A stretch of DNA of 64,000 nucleotides from Cristatella mucedo (GCA_009760855.2 WPIO01000060.1:1415501-1479500), one strand, 5' to 3'. Positions 12,801 through 64,000 are shown, counted from the stretch's first letter. Numbers and translations: made by a program. Notes: generated by a model not told the origin, from the sequence alone.

Positions 12801-14403
12801 ACTCAGCCTCACACGCATGCATGATAAGTTCAATTTTTATATACTTAAACAGCACGAATATTTGCTTACATGGACAAAGTTGAGAAAATAAGGGGCTCGC
12901 AGGTAAGTAGGGAAACCTAAAAACGCAAGGGCATAATAGAAATCTTTAAGTGAGCAAAAGGACAAAGAAAGATGGAGAAGTGTGAATTGGTTGTGGCGGA
13001 GGAAGATGATTCAGGAAAAGGAGAAAACTTTTTAGAGAAAGTTATCAGAGAGGGCAGTAGAGCCGAAGACCACAACCATTTGACAAACGGATGCAGAAAT
13101 CATTTGATCTCTAAACAAGAATTAAGAACACTTGCGGGAAATGATGTGATAGAGAGACGGAGTTCTGCTAATATACTTTACATATGTGCTATTTATTCTT
13201 AGGTGAGTACTTTTCGGAATGCGTAATGAATTCCGAGGCTGCATCACATTCCCGACGATAGCCATTGGCACTGTACTAGCACCAAGCCTTAGTAATTATA
13301 ACGACACTCACCTTTTCCGTAAGCCCCTAAAATCTTAGTTGAGCGTTTGCGACCAAATAAAGTCTGCACCGTTATTTACGTCGATGGCAAAGTTTTTCAC
13401 GACGAAAACGGAGTGGCAAACAGGCCCACATTATTTTTGAGAATTGGAACATTGAGATAAAAGGCTTGCTCCCCGTCAGTTCATGCGGTCGTGCGGATCG
13501 AACCGTGACGTGTTTGTGCATGGCTGCAGGCAGTCACTTCTTTAGTCACGTACACGCAGGAGCAGCTGTGGACTATTGCTGAAGTATTTTTGCCACACGC
13601 GAAACATTCATGCAAGCCAAAGACGTTTGCCACCCCCCCCCCCTGCTGGGCTAAGCCCCAACTGCACTCGGGCGGCGGGGCGGGGGAGGGTCATTCTTCT
13701 CTAAATCAGATGCTTCCTTGCTTGCAGCAGAGCTTCGTACACGTGCCCGAAACCTTCTGGCTTGCTTGTGGTCAGGATAAGTGCCAGTCCAGCTGCCGCT
13801 ATGGCAGTGAGCTAAGCTAAGGTCGACCTGTGCATAGTTAATCAACTGGTGCTGTACTTCCGAGCCGCTTCCATAGGGTTAACAAAGTTTTCACCTGCCT
13901 CTGCTGGCTCCAGCGTGCATAGTTCGCCGGCACGTTGCTAGAGAATGCGGTCGAGGTACTTCCGGTTTGTTGGTGCTTTTAGTTAAAAGCATGTAAGCGT
14001 GGCTTCGAGCTCGGCTGTGAGGACAGTTTTTTCGCTAATGGCATTTGTGTACTTTACAAGAGGCGAAAAAAAAGAGAAACGAAAATTTGAGGAAAAGAAC
14101 GAAGCACGCGAGTCCAGCAGCGGAACCAGGAGGCTTCTTGAGGGGGGCGAAGCCGAATAGAAGTGAAGCATAACAAAAACGCTAGGAAAACGTTAAATGT
14201 CACATATTTTGTAAGGATTAACAGTTTGAGGAAGAAGAGAGCAACTAGGGCAGAGGTAAAGACGTGGCCTCAAGAAAAGAGAAGTAGAAAGATTGAAGAG
14301 GCATATAACATGAAAGCAGCACACTGACGAGCCGAACACTGTGATATGAGAAACGCTATGCGAAAGCTTCATGAATAAGGAGACTTTGCGCTGTGAATAG
14401 CAG
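12801..14403. other. No gene recognised
   Basis: Contains a C12 run near 13627, a GC-rich patch 13590-13830 and a 76-codon ORF at 12972-13202 without family motifs. Confidence 0.5.
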
Positions 14404-15022
14404 CAATAATAACAACGATAAGGCATTTCATATAGTGCCCTCGGAGAACTCGATCTCTGTCTAGGCACTTGCCGCAAAGGAAACACGGTCGAATGGTTAG
14501 TGGTAGAAGGCTCAATGAATAAAAAGAATGACATGGTAAAGGATGACATGCACAGAGTCAGCAGGCGAGTATGGTTAGTGGCACTACGCACAGTGTCAGC
14601 AAGCATAAGCACCAAAAGAAAGAGTCACAGGGAACCACTAATGCTGGGATAAATAGATGCATTATTAGTAACGTGGTCGATTCAGATGTCTTGATGCAAG
14701 TCGGGAGTGAGTTCCAGGCTTTGGGAGCATTGAAACTACAGGTAGTCTTCCTAGGATTTGAGGTTTGTATGTGGTATAGGTAAACGAGTAAATTCCGAAG
14801 AGCGGGTGGGACGGTACCTAGCATGGTGGGTGAGTGGATCTCATAAGTAGGCTGGAGTCAAAGCATGAAGATGACTAAAAGGGAATGATAAACCTTGAAT
14901 TGATCAGTTTCTTGACTGGGAGCCAGTGCAGGTCTGCGAGAAATGGTGAGATGTGGCACCTGCGATGCTCACGACAGCCCGGCCTGGCTGCAGCGTCTTG
15001 CAGCAGCTTTAAGTGCATGCTA
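14404..15022 (-). mobile_element. LINE-A copy, head-to-head with LINE-B
   Basis: Minus-strand LINE-A: decayed (AAT/AAC)n, hairpin (GTGCCCTCGGAGAACTCGAT), 3' UTR, then C-terminal coding to about 15022. The next bases are LINE-B coding sequence on the + strand, so two 5'-truncated elements of different families meet at their 5' ends. Confidence 0.82.
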
Positions 15023-15677
15023 GCGTATGCCGATTATTGTAATTCCCTTTTGGCTGGGCTGCCAAAGAAAGCTATCATGCCACTACAGCTGACTATGAAT
15101 ATGGCTGCAAGGCTGGTCTTCAAGTCCCAGCGATTTGAGCACGTGTCACCTCTGCTGAAAGAGCTAGGATGATTGCCACTTGAGCAAAGGATCCAGAGCA
15201 AAGTTCTTACGCTGACCTACAATGCCCGCCACGGCTTGGCTCCTTCATACCTTGCTGAACTGCTGCACCAGTTTCAGCCTGTTCGAGCCATTAGGTCCTG
15301 TAAGGACAATAAATTAGCTGTCCCATTCCTCCGCTTAAAGACAGTTGGCGACAGAAGCTTTAGCTCTGCAGGTCCTAGACTGTGGAACTCGCTTCCACAA
15401 TTCTTACGCAACGACAACTACTCTCCAACTGCCGACTATAGCAGATCTTTTTCAGCGGTCCTGGACTGCTACTTCTATGCTACTCACTACCTTAACTGTT
15501 CTCCTGACTCTGCTATGCTTCCCACTTTCTCTTTGTTGCGTGAGACAAAGTCTGTTGGCTACCGAATGTGTACCGAAAGCCGCTTAGGCTGTGAGTGCGC
15601 TATACAAAACTCTCCTGCGTAACACACACGTGGTTTTATGACTTTGTGGAGTTACTGACGGAGATACATTACATTAT
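15023..15677 (+). mobile_element. LINE-B copy, C-terminal fragment and 3' end
   Basis: Coding fragment of the second LINE family: DYCNSLLAGLPKKAI, MNMAARLVFKSQRF, LKELG (stop) then LEQRIQSKVLTLTYNARHGL, PRLWNSLPQFLRNDNYSPTA. The ORF ends SRLGCECAIQNSPA, followed by a 3' end GAGTTACTGACGGAGATACA and ATTACATT. One stop at 15170-15172 breaks the frame. Confidence 0.88.
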
Positions 15678-16091
15678 TTCAGCAAGCAGTGAGTTACAGA
15701 ATTGAAGACGAAAACGGTCAAAATTTGGACCATGGAGTGCACACATTACCGCAGAAGAAGAACTTAACAAATCTACAGTAATTTCCTAAGTGCTGACCCT
15801 GGAGGATATTGGCTAGCTGAAATTTCGAAAAACCTTTGTTTACACGTCAATTTACAGCAGCTTAAAACTGAACTACTATTCAAAGGATCAACCTCGTTCA
15901 AGTACAAAGAGGATCTATTTCTAAAAAACGTTCTCGAGCAATTAGCGAAGCCAGGTTGAAGTGGCAACTTGTTAATGGGCATGAAGCTAGCAGGACCTGG
16001 CTAGTCTAATCTCAGTCGATCCACCGTAGGCAGGTTGCATGCTGCGTGCTATTCACTATGTATAAACAATTTCCTATTGGAAATTTAACAG

Positions 16092-16180
16092 TAAAGTGGG
16101 TCATTGGTAAAGTGGGTCACTAGTAAATGGTAAATTGGCAATATTGGTCCGTAAAGTGGGTCAGCCAGCGGAGGAAACTT
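16092..16180. repeat. GTAAAGTGGGTCA repeats
   Basis: Three units of GTAAAGTGGGTCA with spacers: TCATTGGTAAAGTGGGTCAC and TTGGTCCGTAAAGTGGGTCA among them. A short degenerate minisatellite. Confidence 0.75.
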
Positions 16181-16474
16181 GACAAAATAACTGCCAATTA
16201 AAGCAGCCTGTCTCTTATCTGTCTTCTCAAATGAAAATGAGTTCCTTTGTATAGTTTTATCTAGGGTCAGATAAAAGCTAGACTGTAACATACGGCGAGA
16301 TAAGTACTGGGGAACTCGGCACGACTAAACTCCCGATTTTTCAAAAAAGTCAGTAGATGTCTGAGGTCATCAAATACGTTCACGTCGATTTGCTAACGAA
16401 ACATTCACCATCAAATTATAACTCCAGAGGTTTCTTTAAATTTACACCAAAGATTAAGAAATTTAAGTTTTTTA

Positions 16475-17640
16475 TTGGAAAAAATTAAATGTGACAACAC
16501 GTTCTTGCAATATAGCAGGTGGAACTGCTATAATAAAGCAGCGGTCATTTTTAGCCATCTATCAGATATCCAAATAATAAAATACTGTCCAGAAGGCAAT
16601 TTTGTAAACAGTGATAACCATCGCTTGAACATGGCACGGGCTAATGCTGCAAGTCAAGATTCCGTAGTCAATATATTTTTCGAACATTTGATGGCAGCTG
16701 GTTATTCTTTTTAAGTACCAACATTTAGGTGGTAAGAACTGGAAAAAGTCGTAATCATTACTGTCAATCGAGAAATTGCAACAAGACAAAGTGCTAGAGA
16801 GGCGGCTGTCAAAGCCATCAATGACGGCCTGAATAGCACTGTATTTCTTTTGGGACCTCTCGCAAATTATAAAATAGACCGCTGCGAAAAAGAAGTGAAA
16901 CTAGCAGCCTCCTTTCTTATATTTTTCACTTTGACAGTTTGGTTCGGATGCCATTTAGGGACAGCATCTTAAGGAAGATTGACGGCGTTCTAAAAAAGAC
17001 TGCAGGATTCAAAGATGAGCTCCTGAGAAGCCGCTTTTGACCTCGGCTCTCTTCAAATTCAGTTATCAAGACTTTGAAAAAGCATGTGCCAAGATTCACT
17101 AATAGATACAAAAAGGAGGTGTGAATTGTGATAGCTGCTATTCAACGAAGAATACATCGAAAGACAGAGATGCCGGGAGAACTCTCTCATCATCTCGGTC
17201 CGACAACAGAAGAGGACCTTTAAAGAACATGAAAGAACGGCATAGACTAAATCAGACTAGAAATTGTAACTAGGTTTTCTTGGCTCACGGATTGTATTGT
17301 CGAACTGGTTTCTTGATGAAAGTTGAGCAGTTTTTGAAGACACTCGACCATTCTAAACTCCGCCGGCATTGTCAAGATCTTGGAGTCTTCTATCGTGCAG
17401 ACTTTAATGTAACGGAGCTGTTCGACGGAATGCATTACTGTAAAACGGCTCTTGCCGCACGTCACGACTCGGCACTAAAGACTACATTGGAACTCGAGCC
17501 TTTAATTGCCAGCTATGGAAAAGATGTGCTTCCTACTTTGAGAGTCGCTTTGCAAGTTCTTGTCACCTTAGCTGTATCAGTAGAGAGTTGTGAATGTTCC
17601 TTCAGCAAGCTGTAGATAATCATGTCCTACCTGAGAGCAT
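16475..17640 (+). pseudogene. hAT-type (ZMYM1-like/TTF-domain) transposase relic
   Basis: Pieces in the right order: CYNKAAVIFSHLSDIQ (family GYDxAAxMxGxxxGVQ), NSDNHRLNMARANAASQDSV (C-xNHxLNLA), VNIFFEHLM, EKVVIITVNREIATRQSARE then AAVKAINDGLN (family TRWSAR), VIKTLKKHVPRFT in another frame, and an hATC dimerisation end LPTLRVALQVLVTLAVSVES followed by CECSFSKL. The SxxxCExxFSxLK motif is diagnostic of hAT C-termini. At least five stops or frameshifts. No terminal repeats identified. Confidence 0.8.
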
Positions 17641-17814
17641 CAACGAGGCAATAATCGCTACACTGATTTGGTCTTGTTAAGCATGGCTCACCAAACGACA
17701 GCATTCGTCTTTTGCTTAGCACCAGTCTGGCTTAGCTTTAGGGCAAAGGAAAATTGTTCGGCTGAAAACACCTTTGTCCTCGTGCAGAGAGCAAGTTTTT
17801 TATCATCTGTCATT

Positions 17815-18078
17815 GGATCTCCTACTGCCGACTATGGCACATCCTTTTCAGCGGTCCTGAGCTGCTACTTCCATGCTACTCACTACCTCAACTGCTCTCC
17901 TGACTCTGCCATGCTTCCCACTTTCTCTTTGTTGCGTGAGACGAAGTCTGTTGGGTACCGAATGCGTACCGAAAGCCGCTTAGGCTGTGAGTGTGCTATA
18001 CAAAACTCTCCTGCGTAACACCCACATGGTCTTTATGACTTTGCGGAGTTACAGACAGAGATACATTACATTACATTA
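17815..18078 (+). mobile_element. LINE-B 3' end copy
   Basis: Coding tail SPTADYGTSFSAVLSCYFHA through SRLGCECAIQNSPA, then the typical UTR and (ACATT)n tail. The 5' boundary falls just after the hAT relic. Confidence 0.88.
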
Positions 18079-18705
18079 CTTCTTAGCTACTAGCCCATTG
18101 TCCGGGCTGGCTATTTACAAATATGGCCGAGCTTGCTCAGTGCCTATGCAGCAGCCCCAGCCACACGTCCGATAGTTGACCTACTCGTATCTGTAGAAAC
18201 AAGGGAAGTATGTTGGAGCTTAAGCCAGCTACTGATGGCCTTGGACAGCGAGAGGCAGCCTCAAGAGGAGAATTCGGCGGACGCAGCTGAATACGTTATT
18301 ATTGTGTATATAGCCGAATTTCGTGTTTGTGCCTATGAACGTACATGACCGGTCTTGGCATCAGGATTTGGCCCTGGGTTGTCGAGTTTAGGGTAACCCA
18401 TTTCCAGTGAGGATGCCGAAGGAGGAACTGCTTTTTTTTTAGCAAAACTGCCCTATGTTTAGTTGCCTTTGACTACGGTGCAAGCTGAAGCCTGTTCTAG
18501 GTCGATGGTTAGTGTCCGGTAAAACCAGGATCCAGGCATCAGGTCTTTCTGCAGAAGCTAGTGCAAGCCAGTACCGACACCGACGGTGCTTTGCAGTTTT
18601 GGCACATCATCTATGTCTGTCTCTCCCCAGCATAGACGCAGGTGACCTGATTACTCGTTGAATTTCACCTGCAGTCGTGTTCGTCTTGATCAGACCGAAC
18701 TACGT

Positions 18706-18854
18706 GCCGAGCTGGTTTGGTCCAGCGGTTAAGGTGCTCGCCCCGACTAAAGTCTGACTGAGGTCGTGGGCTCGAGCCCCAAGGCATATGTGAAGCGCCT
18801 GAACAAAGATTCTCCTGGGGCGCTATACAAATGAATTATATTTATATTTATATA
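18706..18854 (+). mobile_element. SINE-1 (tRNA-derived) copy a
   Basis: RNA polymerase III-type head: box A-like TGGTCCAGCGGTTAAGGTGC and box B-like GGTCGTGGGCTCGAGCCCC. Then AAGGCATATGTGAAGCGCCT, a hairpin ending GGGGCGCTATACAAATG and a (TTATAT)n tail. The tail resembles the LINE-A 3' hairpin. Confidence 0.85.
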
Positions 18855-19148
18855 CGTGCACAGTGACATTGTGAGCCTGCAAGTACAGATCGGTAAAATT
18901 CCCTATTGTTTATATGGAACTGATCTAGCCCACGCCGACTAGCTCCCGACCCTCAAGGTAGTAATACTGGTAGGTAGAAATCGCACCTTAGACACTCTAG
19001 GTCTGCATTTAAACAGGTCACCAGTGACATAGTCCTAAAGCTCGTATCTCAATCAAAGAAGACAACAAGTCCACTGGACCCTATTCCCACTGTCCTGCTC
19101 CTACGTTGCATTGATCTGCTGCTGCCATGCATAACCAACATCATTAAT

Positions 19149-20594
19149 ATGTCATTAGCCTCAGGTCAGGTCCCAGCACCTTTCAAAAAAGCTGTAGTCA
19201 GGCCACTTCTCAAGAAAGCTACACTAGACCAAGAGAACTTAAGCAACTACCGCCCAGTCTCCCTTCTACCATTCCTATCAAAGACACTGGAACGGGTCGC
19301 GGCAGACCAGCTGAACTCGTATATCGAAACCTCACACCTTGCTAGTAAGTTCCAGTCTGGCTTTAGAGCTAATCACTCCACAGAGTCAGCATTGCTTCGG
19401 GTATACAACGACCTACTTAGGAATGCAGACATGGGTAGAGTGTCTCTTCTTGTTTTGCTCGATCTTTCGGCAGCTTTTGATACCATCGATCACAAAGTAC
19501 TTCTAGAGCGCCTCTCATCTCGCCTGGGCATCACTGGCACTGCTCTGCAATGGTTCAGGTCCTATCTCAGTGGGAGACTCCAGAGTGTTGACGTGAATGG
19601 ACAAAGATCATCTGAAGTACCTCTAAAATATGGAGTACCTCAGGGCTCTGTGCTAGGTCCGGTCATTTTCACCGTTTATACTCTCCCTCTCGCTGATGTG
19701 ATTGCCAAGCACAATCTAGGCTTTCACTTCTATGCGGATGACACTCAGTTGTACCTTTGCTTTGATCCCTCCCAGCCTTCGAGCACCTCAAATTCTCTCA
19801 ACTCACTTGCTGCATGCATTGATGACATCCGATCATGGATGGCAGCAAATTTTCTAAAACTAAACGATGATAAAACTAACTTACTAGTTATGGGCAAACC
19901 TAGTGTTATTCAGAAATTGGAAAGGCTGACTTTCAAAATTGGCTCTGCCAGCATATCTCCAGTTGCATCAGCTCGAAATCTAGGTGTCATATTCCAAAGT
20001 GACCTCTCGTTAGACGACCACATCAGCTCCACAGTCAAATCAGCCTATTTTCAGCTTCATAACATTGCTAAAATTAGGGCTTGTTTAGATAAGGATACCA
20101 CGTCCAAGTTGGTCCATGCATTCGTGACATCTCGTCTTGACTTCTGCAACTCACTGCTTACTGGCCTACCAGCATGTGCGATCAGGCGATTGCAGCTGGT
20201 GCAAAACTCTGCAGCTAGGCTTGTCTGTCGTGAGCGTCGCAGTTGCCACATTACTCCACTTCTCGCCGACCTGCACTGGTTACCAGTCAAGCAACGGATT
20301 GACTTCAAGGTTTTGTCGCTCACTTTTAGGTCTCTTCATTCTATGGCTCCAGCCTATCTTTCAGAGATACTACCCCATCAGGCAAAGCATCGTACCACTC
20401 GCTTTTCGGAATCCAACAGTCTAGAAATACCTCGTACAAACCTTAAATCCTTTGGAGACCGTGCATTTAGCTCGTATGCTCCCACAGCCTGGAACTCCCT
20501 CCCGACCTGCATCAGAACATCCCCTGACCTGACCACATTTAAAAGAAACTTAAAAACATACCTATTTAGGACAGCATTTAGTGGGTCCTTGTGA
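19149..20594 (+). CDS. LINE-A ORF2 fragment: reverse transcriptase and C-terminal domain (481 aa)
   Basis: This is an RNA-directed DNA polymerase of the non-LTR class, CR1/L2/Jockey superfamily by motif style. All three catalytic Asp positions are present (Asp in LLDLSAAFD; both in YADD). The C-terminal about 230 residues include the family block that recurs in the broken copies at 11.1, 31.5, 41.4 and 61.3 kb. The ATG at 19149 is internal to a longer original frame (in-frame coding continues upstream to 18986), so it is not the native start. The copy cannot self-mobilise because it lacks endonuclease. Confidence 0.9.
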   Translation: MSLASGQVPAPFKKAVVRPLLKKATLDQENLSNYRPVSLLPFLSKTLERVAADQLNSYIETSHLASKFQSGFRANHSTESALLRVYNDLLRNADMGRVSLLVLLDLSAAFDTIDHKVLLERLSSRLGITGTALQWFRSYLSGRLQSVDVNGQRSSEVPLKYGVPQGSVLGPVIFTVYTLPLADVIAKHNLGFHFYADDTQLYLCFDPSQPSSTSNSLNSLAACIDDIRSWMAANFLKLNDDKTNLLVMGKPSVIQKLERLTFKIGSASISPVASARNLGVIFQSDLSLDDHISSTVKSAYFQLHNIAKIRACLDKDTTSKLVHAFVTSRLDFCNSLLTGLPACAIRRLQLVQNSAARLVCRERRSCHITPLLADLHWLPVKQRIDFKVLSLTFRSLHSMAPAYLSEILPHQAKHRTTRFSESNSLEIPRTNLKSFGDRAFSSYAPTAWNSLPTCIRTSPDLTTFKRNLKTYLFRTAFSGSL

Positions 20595-20764
20595 TTCGTC
20601 CTCGATGTGCTTATGCGTGCTGACACTGTTCATGCTGCCACTAACCACATTTGCATGCTGACCCAGTGCATGTAACCCCTAACCATGTTATTCATTTTGT
20701 TTGTTTTTCAAGCATGATTTTACTTACTATTCTATTGCGTATCACTTTGCAGCAAATGTAAAGC

Positions 20765-20812
20765 GCCTAGAAAGAGATTAAGTTCTCTGAGGGCGCTTTA
20801 TCAAGTGCAATA
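20765..20812 (+). other. LINE-A 3' hairpin and tail (type copy)
   Basis: AAAGCGCC near the start pairs with GGCGCTTT near the end; an inner AGAGA/TCTCT stem closes the loop. It is followed by TATCAAGTG and (ATT)n. The same hairpin ends nearly every LINE-A copy here, and a diverged version ends SINE-1. In CR1/L2 elements the 3' structure is the likely reverse-transcriptase recognition site. Confidence 0.75.
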
Positions 20813-20833
20813 TTATTATTATTATTATTATTA

Positions 20834-23581
20834 GGTGGGGATTACCTATTTATTGTGAACTGGAGCTTCGAACCATAAGTCTGGAATGGGCAATAATTTC
20901 AGCAGTGCTTAAGCCCAGTCGACGTTATTTCCCTTGCCGCCGTTTCGCTCTACATGTAACTGTGTAAACTGACATTTCGCACAGCCATTTTGAAACTGAG
21001 TCCAAGGTACAAAGCTGGGGATGATTAATGAAAGGCACTGCTCTATGCTCAAAGAGCTTTACAGAAACCTACAACATGTGAACGAAGATCAGCACCTTAT
21101 GACATGAATATGCATTGACTTGTCCATAGGGTAAGAACCTAGGCTACACTTTAACGTAAGAAGAATATATCAAGGATAAATAAGTGTAAACAGGACTTGT
21201 CTAGTGCAGTCAAATACTCTGTGCGAAGTTACTACTAGACAAGAAAGAAGCAGTCTGTGAGTTACATATTTAGTTTTTCGAATGGTAAGACAACTCTAGA
21301 CCTTTGCTGCAGTGGTTTAAGAGCTTTCTAGCAGAGAGGTTGGATAAAGGATAGAAAAATGACGACAGTATACTAAGTAAAACGTAGGCTTGATATATAT
21401 CAATAAACAGATTTTTTACTTAATCAGTAACAGCTGAAGATCTGCTAAAAGTTCTGTAATTTAGCCGCCAAGATATCACAACGTCAGAATAGAAAAAATA
21501 CTTAGGTTCAAATCAGCTTCGTGCTATTAACAGGAAAAGGCAGAATAAAGGTTATTGTAGTCAGCTAGGTCAGTATATTGAATGCACGAACTGGTTTAGT
21601 TACGTTGCGTTTGACTTAATAGGTCCCAATTTTTGCAATTATGTTAACCAAATAGGTTAACTTGACCCCTGTAGCCATTGTATTCCTAATGTGCTAAGTC
21701 AAATCAGCATAGATATTAGAAATTGGAGGCACATTTCACAAATGTGATTCTAATAGGACTAGTCTTGTGGGTTAGGTCTTCAAAAATAAGCCACCTCTCA
21801 ACGTCCGTTGGCTACCGAATGTGTCCTGAAAGCCGTTTAGGCTGTGAATGAGCTACTGAAAACCTCTCCTGCTTAACACCCACTTAGTCTGTTTCGCTTT
21901 GTGGAGGTACAGATGGAGATGCATTACATTGAACTAACGTTTAATTGAAATGCACTACAATCCCATAGTTATAGCGAATTTTCGGGAACCTTTTGGACAT
22001 CTGAAAGAAGAGTGAAAGAAAAGTTACTCTAAAGCAATGCCTGGTTTGAAGGCGTGGAAAAGTAGCATGTCATTTGTGTGTCGGTTCCTGACTTTGAGAG
22101 CATACGAATTGAAGTCTCTCTCCTTCTAATCTGGTAAATTAATTCTAGGCACGGCCAAGAAGTGGGACTAAAAATTCAAATGTCTACATGCTTCGTGTGA
22201 TTCTCAGTAGTTGAAATATTTAGGCCTGAGTAAGATATTTAAGGGGCACTTAAAATTGACTGACCAAACCTTGTTATCAACTCTTTGCTTGATAAGTATT
22301 TAGCCAGTTGGCGATAGTTGGCAAAAGTATTAACTGCACTGCTTGTTACTGACTAGCTTGGCATCAGAGGGTAGCCATAACTTTGAGCACACGATAGCAT
22401 AGACTGGATGATTAGCGAGTAGTGATTTGCATAATTTATGACGAGATGTATCAAGTGCATAAAACATGTTGAGTTTGGCTTCCCTGCCAACGAATTTTGA
22501 ATTTGGCAGTTCGACGATGCTTGATGCCTGTAGACTTGACCAAGAAGATGATCCTATTGCCCAACTAAAGGTAGAGTTTAATCCAAGACCATCCAACCGC
22601 AAACGTATTTGGGTAGAGATTTTCTCACCGAACACATTTTGATGGCTAATGTTTTTACTTAATCAGCTTTGGCTTTGCAGTTTTATTAAGGCGTTCATAT
22701 TAAACACAAATTTCAGCAATCTATGCAGTAACAATTAAAATAACCTAATAATGCCACATAGGTCTAAGCAGAACTGATTGCCACCATTATTTCAAAGAAC
22801 CAAAACTTACGGAGATGACATTGGCAAACAAAATATAATTAAACTTTGTTTTAAAATCAGAGCAAAACAAAGTAGCGTACAGTTTTTCCAGTGTTACATT
22901 GGTGCTTGCTATGTTATATGGCAACATAGTTGCTCGAGAACCATATCACCCCTTTAAATACCTAAATGGCATATAAGTCTGGTCGTGTCAATCAATGCCT
23001 CGTCATACCTAAATTATTGTATGCCTTTATAAATGTCAAGGACTAAAGGCTTTCTTGAATTTAATAAAGGCTTCACTTATCCTGTCTTAATTCTGTGACG
23101 TTAAACGTAGGTTATCTAAATCTCAGCTCAAATGCAATAAAGTCAAGAAACTAACTACTTGATTTTTGCAGAAATGACTCACTCAATATTAGGATATCTG
23201 GTGAGTCTGCAGTAATTCTATGGGAGGAAAACATTGTTGCTTCAAACGATGTTCTTGCTACATACTTTCTTTAGGTAATAAAGTAGCCTTATATAGTGTA
23301 CATTCGATGGTCGCCAGTCATTCTGTATTTTAAATTCTCCATGTAAATTACAACATGCGAGAAAAAGCAAACTTTAAACTGGGCTATTGGGTTAATTAAT
23401 ATGTTTTGGCTTATCATTGAATCATCTTCGTGCTTGGGCTGGCTAAATTTGTGCAGACCGTTGGCACTTAAATCTAAAATCCCGAAGCTGCTACAACTGG
23501 TACAAGGTCAGCTGTCAACTGGTTATTATGCATTGACTTTTGTCAGTTTACCAGCCGATTTCCATCGGTTTCTCATTTCAG
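20834..23581. other. No gene recognised apart from LINE-B relic
   Basis: The exon that should precede 23582 in the ABCC4-like gene was looked for here and not found. The 101-codon minus ORF at 22635-22330 has no recognisable domain. Confidence 0.5.
21800..21930 (+). mobile_element. LINE-B 3' end relic
   Basis: Short, degraded LINE-B terminus: CGTTGGCTACCGAATGTGTC, GCCGTTTAGGCTGTGAATGA, then GGAGATGCATTACATTG. Confidence 0.75.
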
Positions 23582-63394
<39,813 letters not shown>

Positions 63395-64000
63395 GTAACT
63401 GCTGGAGCATGGTGCCTGTAATTTTTTGGTGTCATGCGGCTAGCTTGCTGTTGTCTTGTCCTTAGCGAAATATCTAGCCACGGCTTACTAAGTTTCCATA
63501 ACTAAACCCAGTTGATCGCTGCCAAGTTCCTGCCGATGAACCTTGGAGTCATTTAAAAAACTGTATAGAAGATAAAAGGCCTCCGTCGTTTGTGCACTCA
63601 CTGGGCGCACAAACTCCATACTTATTGCTGGGACATAGTGAGCAGTGTGAGTAGATTGACTCAAGTTTCTGGGACGTAGCAAGCAGTGCGAGAAGGTAGA
63701 CTCTAATGACTGTTTTATAACACGTTTATGGTACCAATATCTGAACATTAACCAGAGCTCCAGCAAAGTAATTAAAAACATTTTCTTATAACAGATCTTT
63801 CAGCAAATAGCATCCAAACATAGTATGATTTCTAAATTACGTTAATGGTTGGAAATCTTTAACACATTTACTTGAACAAAGTTGTGTGAGTTCATATCTT
63901 TAAATATAGCGTGATTTTTAGGGAGTAGAGATCTGCCTTTAGTAATAATAAAGTCAACATGCTCAAATAGCCTCAGCTTAAATACATTTATTGGTTCTTA
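63395..64000 (+). other. ABCC4-like intron, incomplete
   Basis: Starts GTAACT. No further TMD2 exon is visible before the window ends. Confidence 0.6.

Larger units (their letters stand above)
18986..20833 (+). mobile_element. LINE-A copy with intact reverse transcriptase frame, 5'-truncated
   Basis: This is the longest uninterrupted copy of the main LINE family in the window. The frame is open from 18986 (first in-frame ATG 19149) to the stop at 20592-20594. The protein holds reverse-transcriptase motifs in order, numbered from the 19149 Met: NYRPVSLLP (about 33-41), motif A LLDLSAAFD with the catalytic Asp at 105, motif B GVPQGSVLGP (162-171), motif C YADD (195-198), then the C-terminal conserved block of CR1/L2-type elements (RLDFCNSLLTGLP, LLADLHWLPV, AWNSLPTCIR). 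The apurinic-type endonuclease is missing, so the copy is 5'-truncated. The 3' UTR of about 240 bp ends in a hairpin and an (ATT)n tail. The lack of stops suggests recent insertion. Confidence 0.92.

Noticed and set aside
12972-13202. 76-codon ORF as a small gene or exon
   Set aside because: No recognisable domain and no convincing splice or promoter context; could be chance.
14193-14615. 140-codon minus ORF
   Set aside because: Its second half is LINE-A 3' UTR, which is non-coding in other copies, and the rest has no motif.
18717-18780. tRNA gene
   Set aside because: Box A and box B are present, but the acceptor stem does not pair and the unit recurs with a LINE-like tail, so it is a SINE head.

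Overview
This is a window of animal (metazoan, probably invertebrate) nuclear DNA. Coding sequence is split by GT-AG introns, the flanks are AT-rich, and most recognisable sequence is decayed transposable elements plus microsatellites. I cannot name the species. No bacterial features were seen.

The only host gene I can support is on the + strand. Ten exons between 23582 and 63394 encode the middle of an ABC transporter of the ABCC/MRP family, closest by eye to ABCC4. They cover most of TMD1, all of NBD1, the linker and the start of TMD2. Every supported junction keeps phase and the exons total 816 codons. The N-terminus and the second half of the protein are not in the window. Three oddities stand out: a TGA directly after the Walker A lysine codon, a missing symmetric exon (phase 2 on both sides) in TMD1 between 31131 and 36896, and a GC donor at 37152.

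The rest is mobile DNA. LINE-A (CR1/L2-like) has a 3' hairpin and an (ATT)n tail and occurs about twenty times; the copy at 18986-20833 keeps a 481-codon reverse-transcriptase frame. LINE-B is related in protein but has an (ACATT)n tail and occurs about eight times. SINE-1 (tRNA-derived) ends in the LINE-A hairpin and is probably mobilised by it; two other tRNA-like SINE families are present. A nested stack lies at 43.8-48.3 kb: a minus-strand LINE-A split by an almost full-length LINE-B, itself split by a 0.4 kb TIR element, with target duplications at both levels. Two hAT transposase fossils (about 9.7-10.4 kb and 16.5-17.6 kb), a gag-only LTR element (58.0-59.9 kb), a foldback element (52.8-53.2 kb) and a palindromic minisatellite element (62.2-62.5 kb) complete the set.

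Region by region: 1-5.4 kb nearly featureless; 5.4-21.9 kb LINE, SINE and hAT relics; 23.6-63.4 kb the transporter gene with introns full of repeats; 63.4-64 kb intron.
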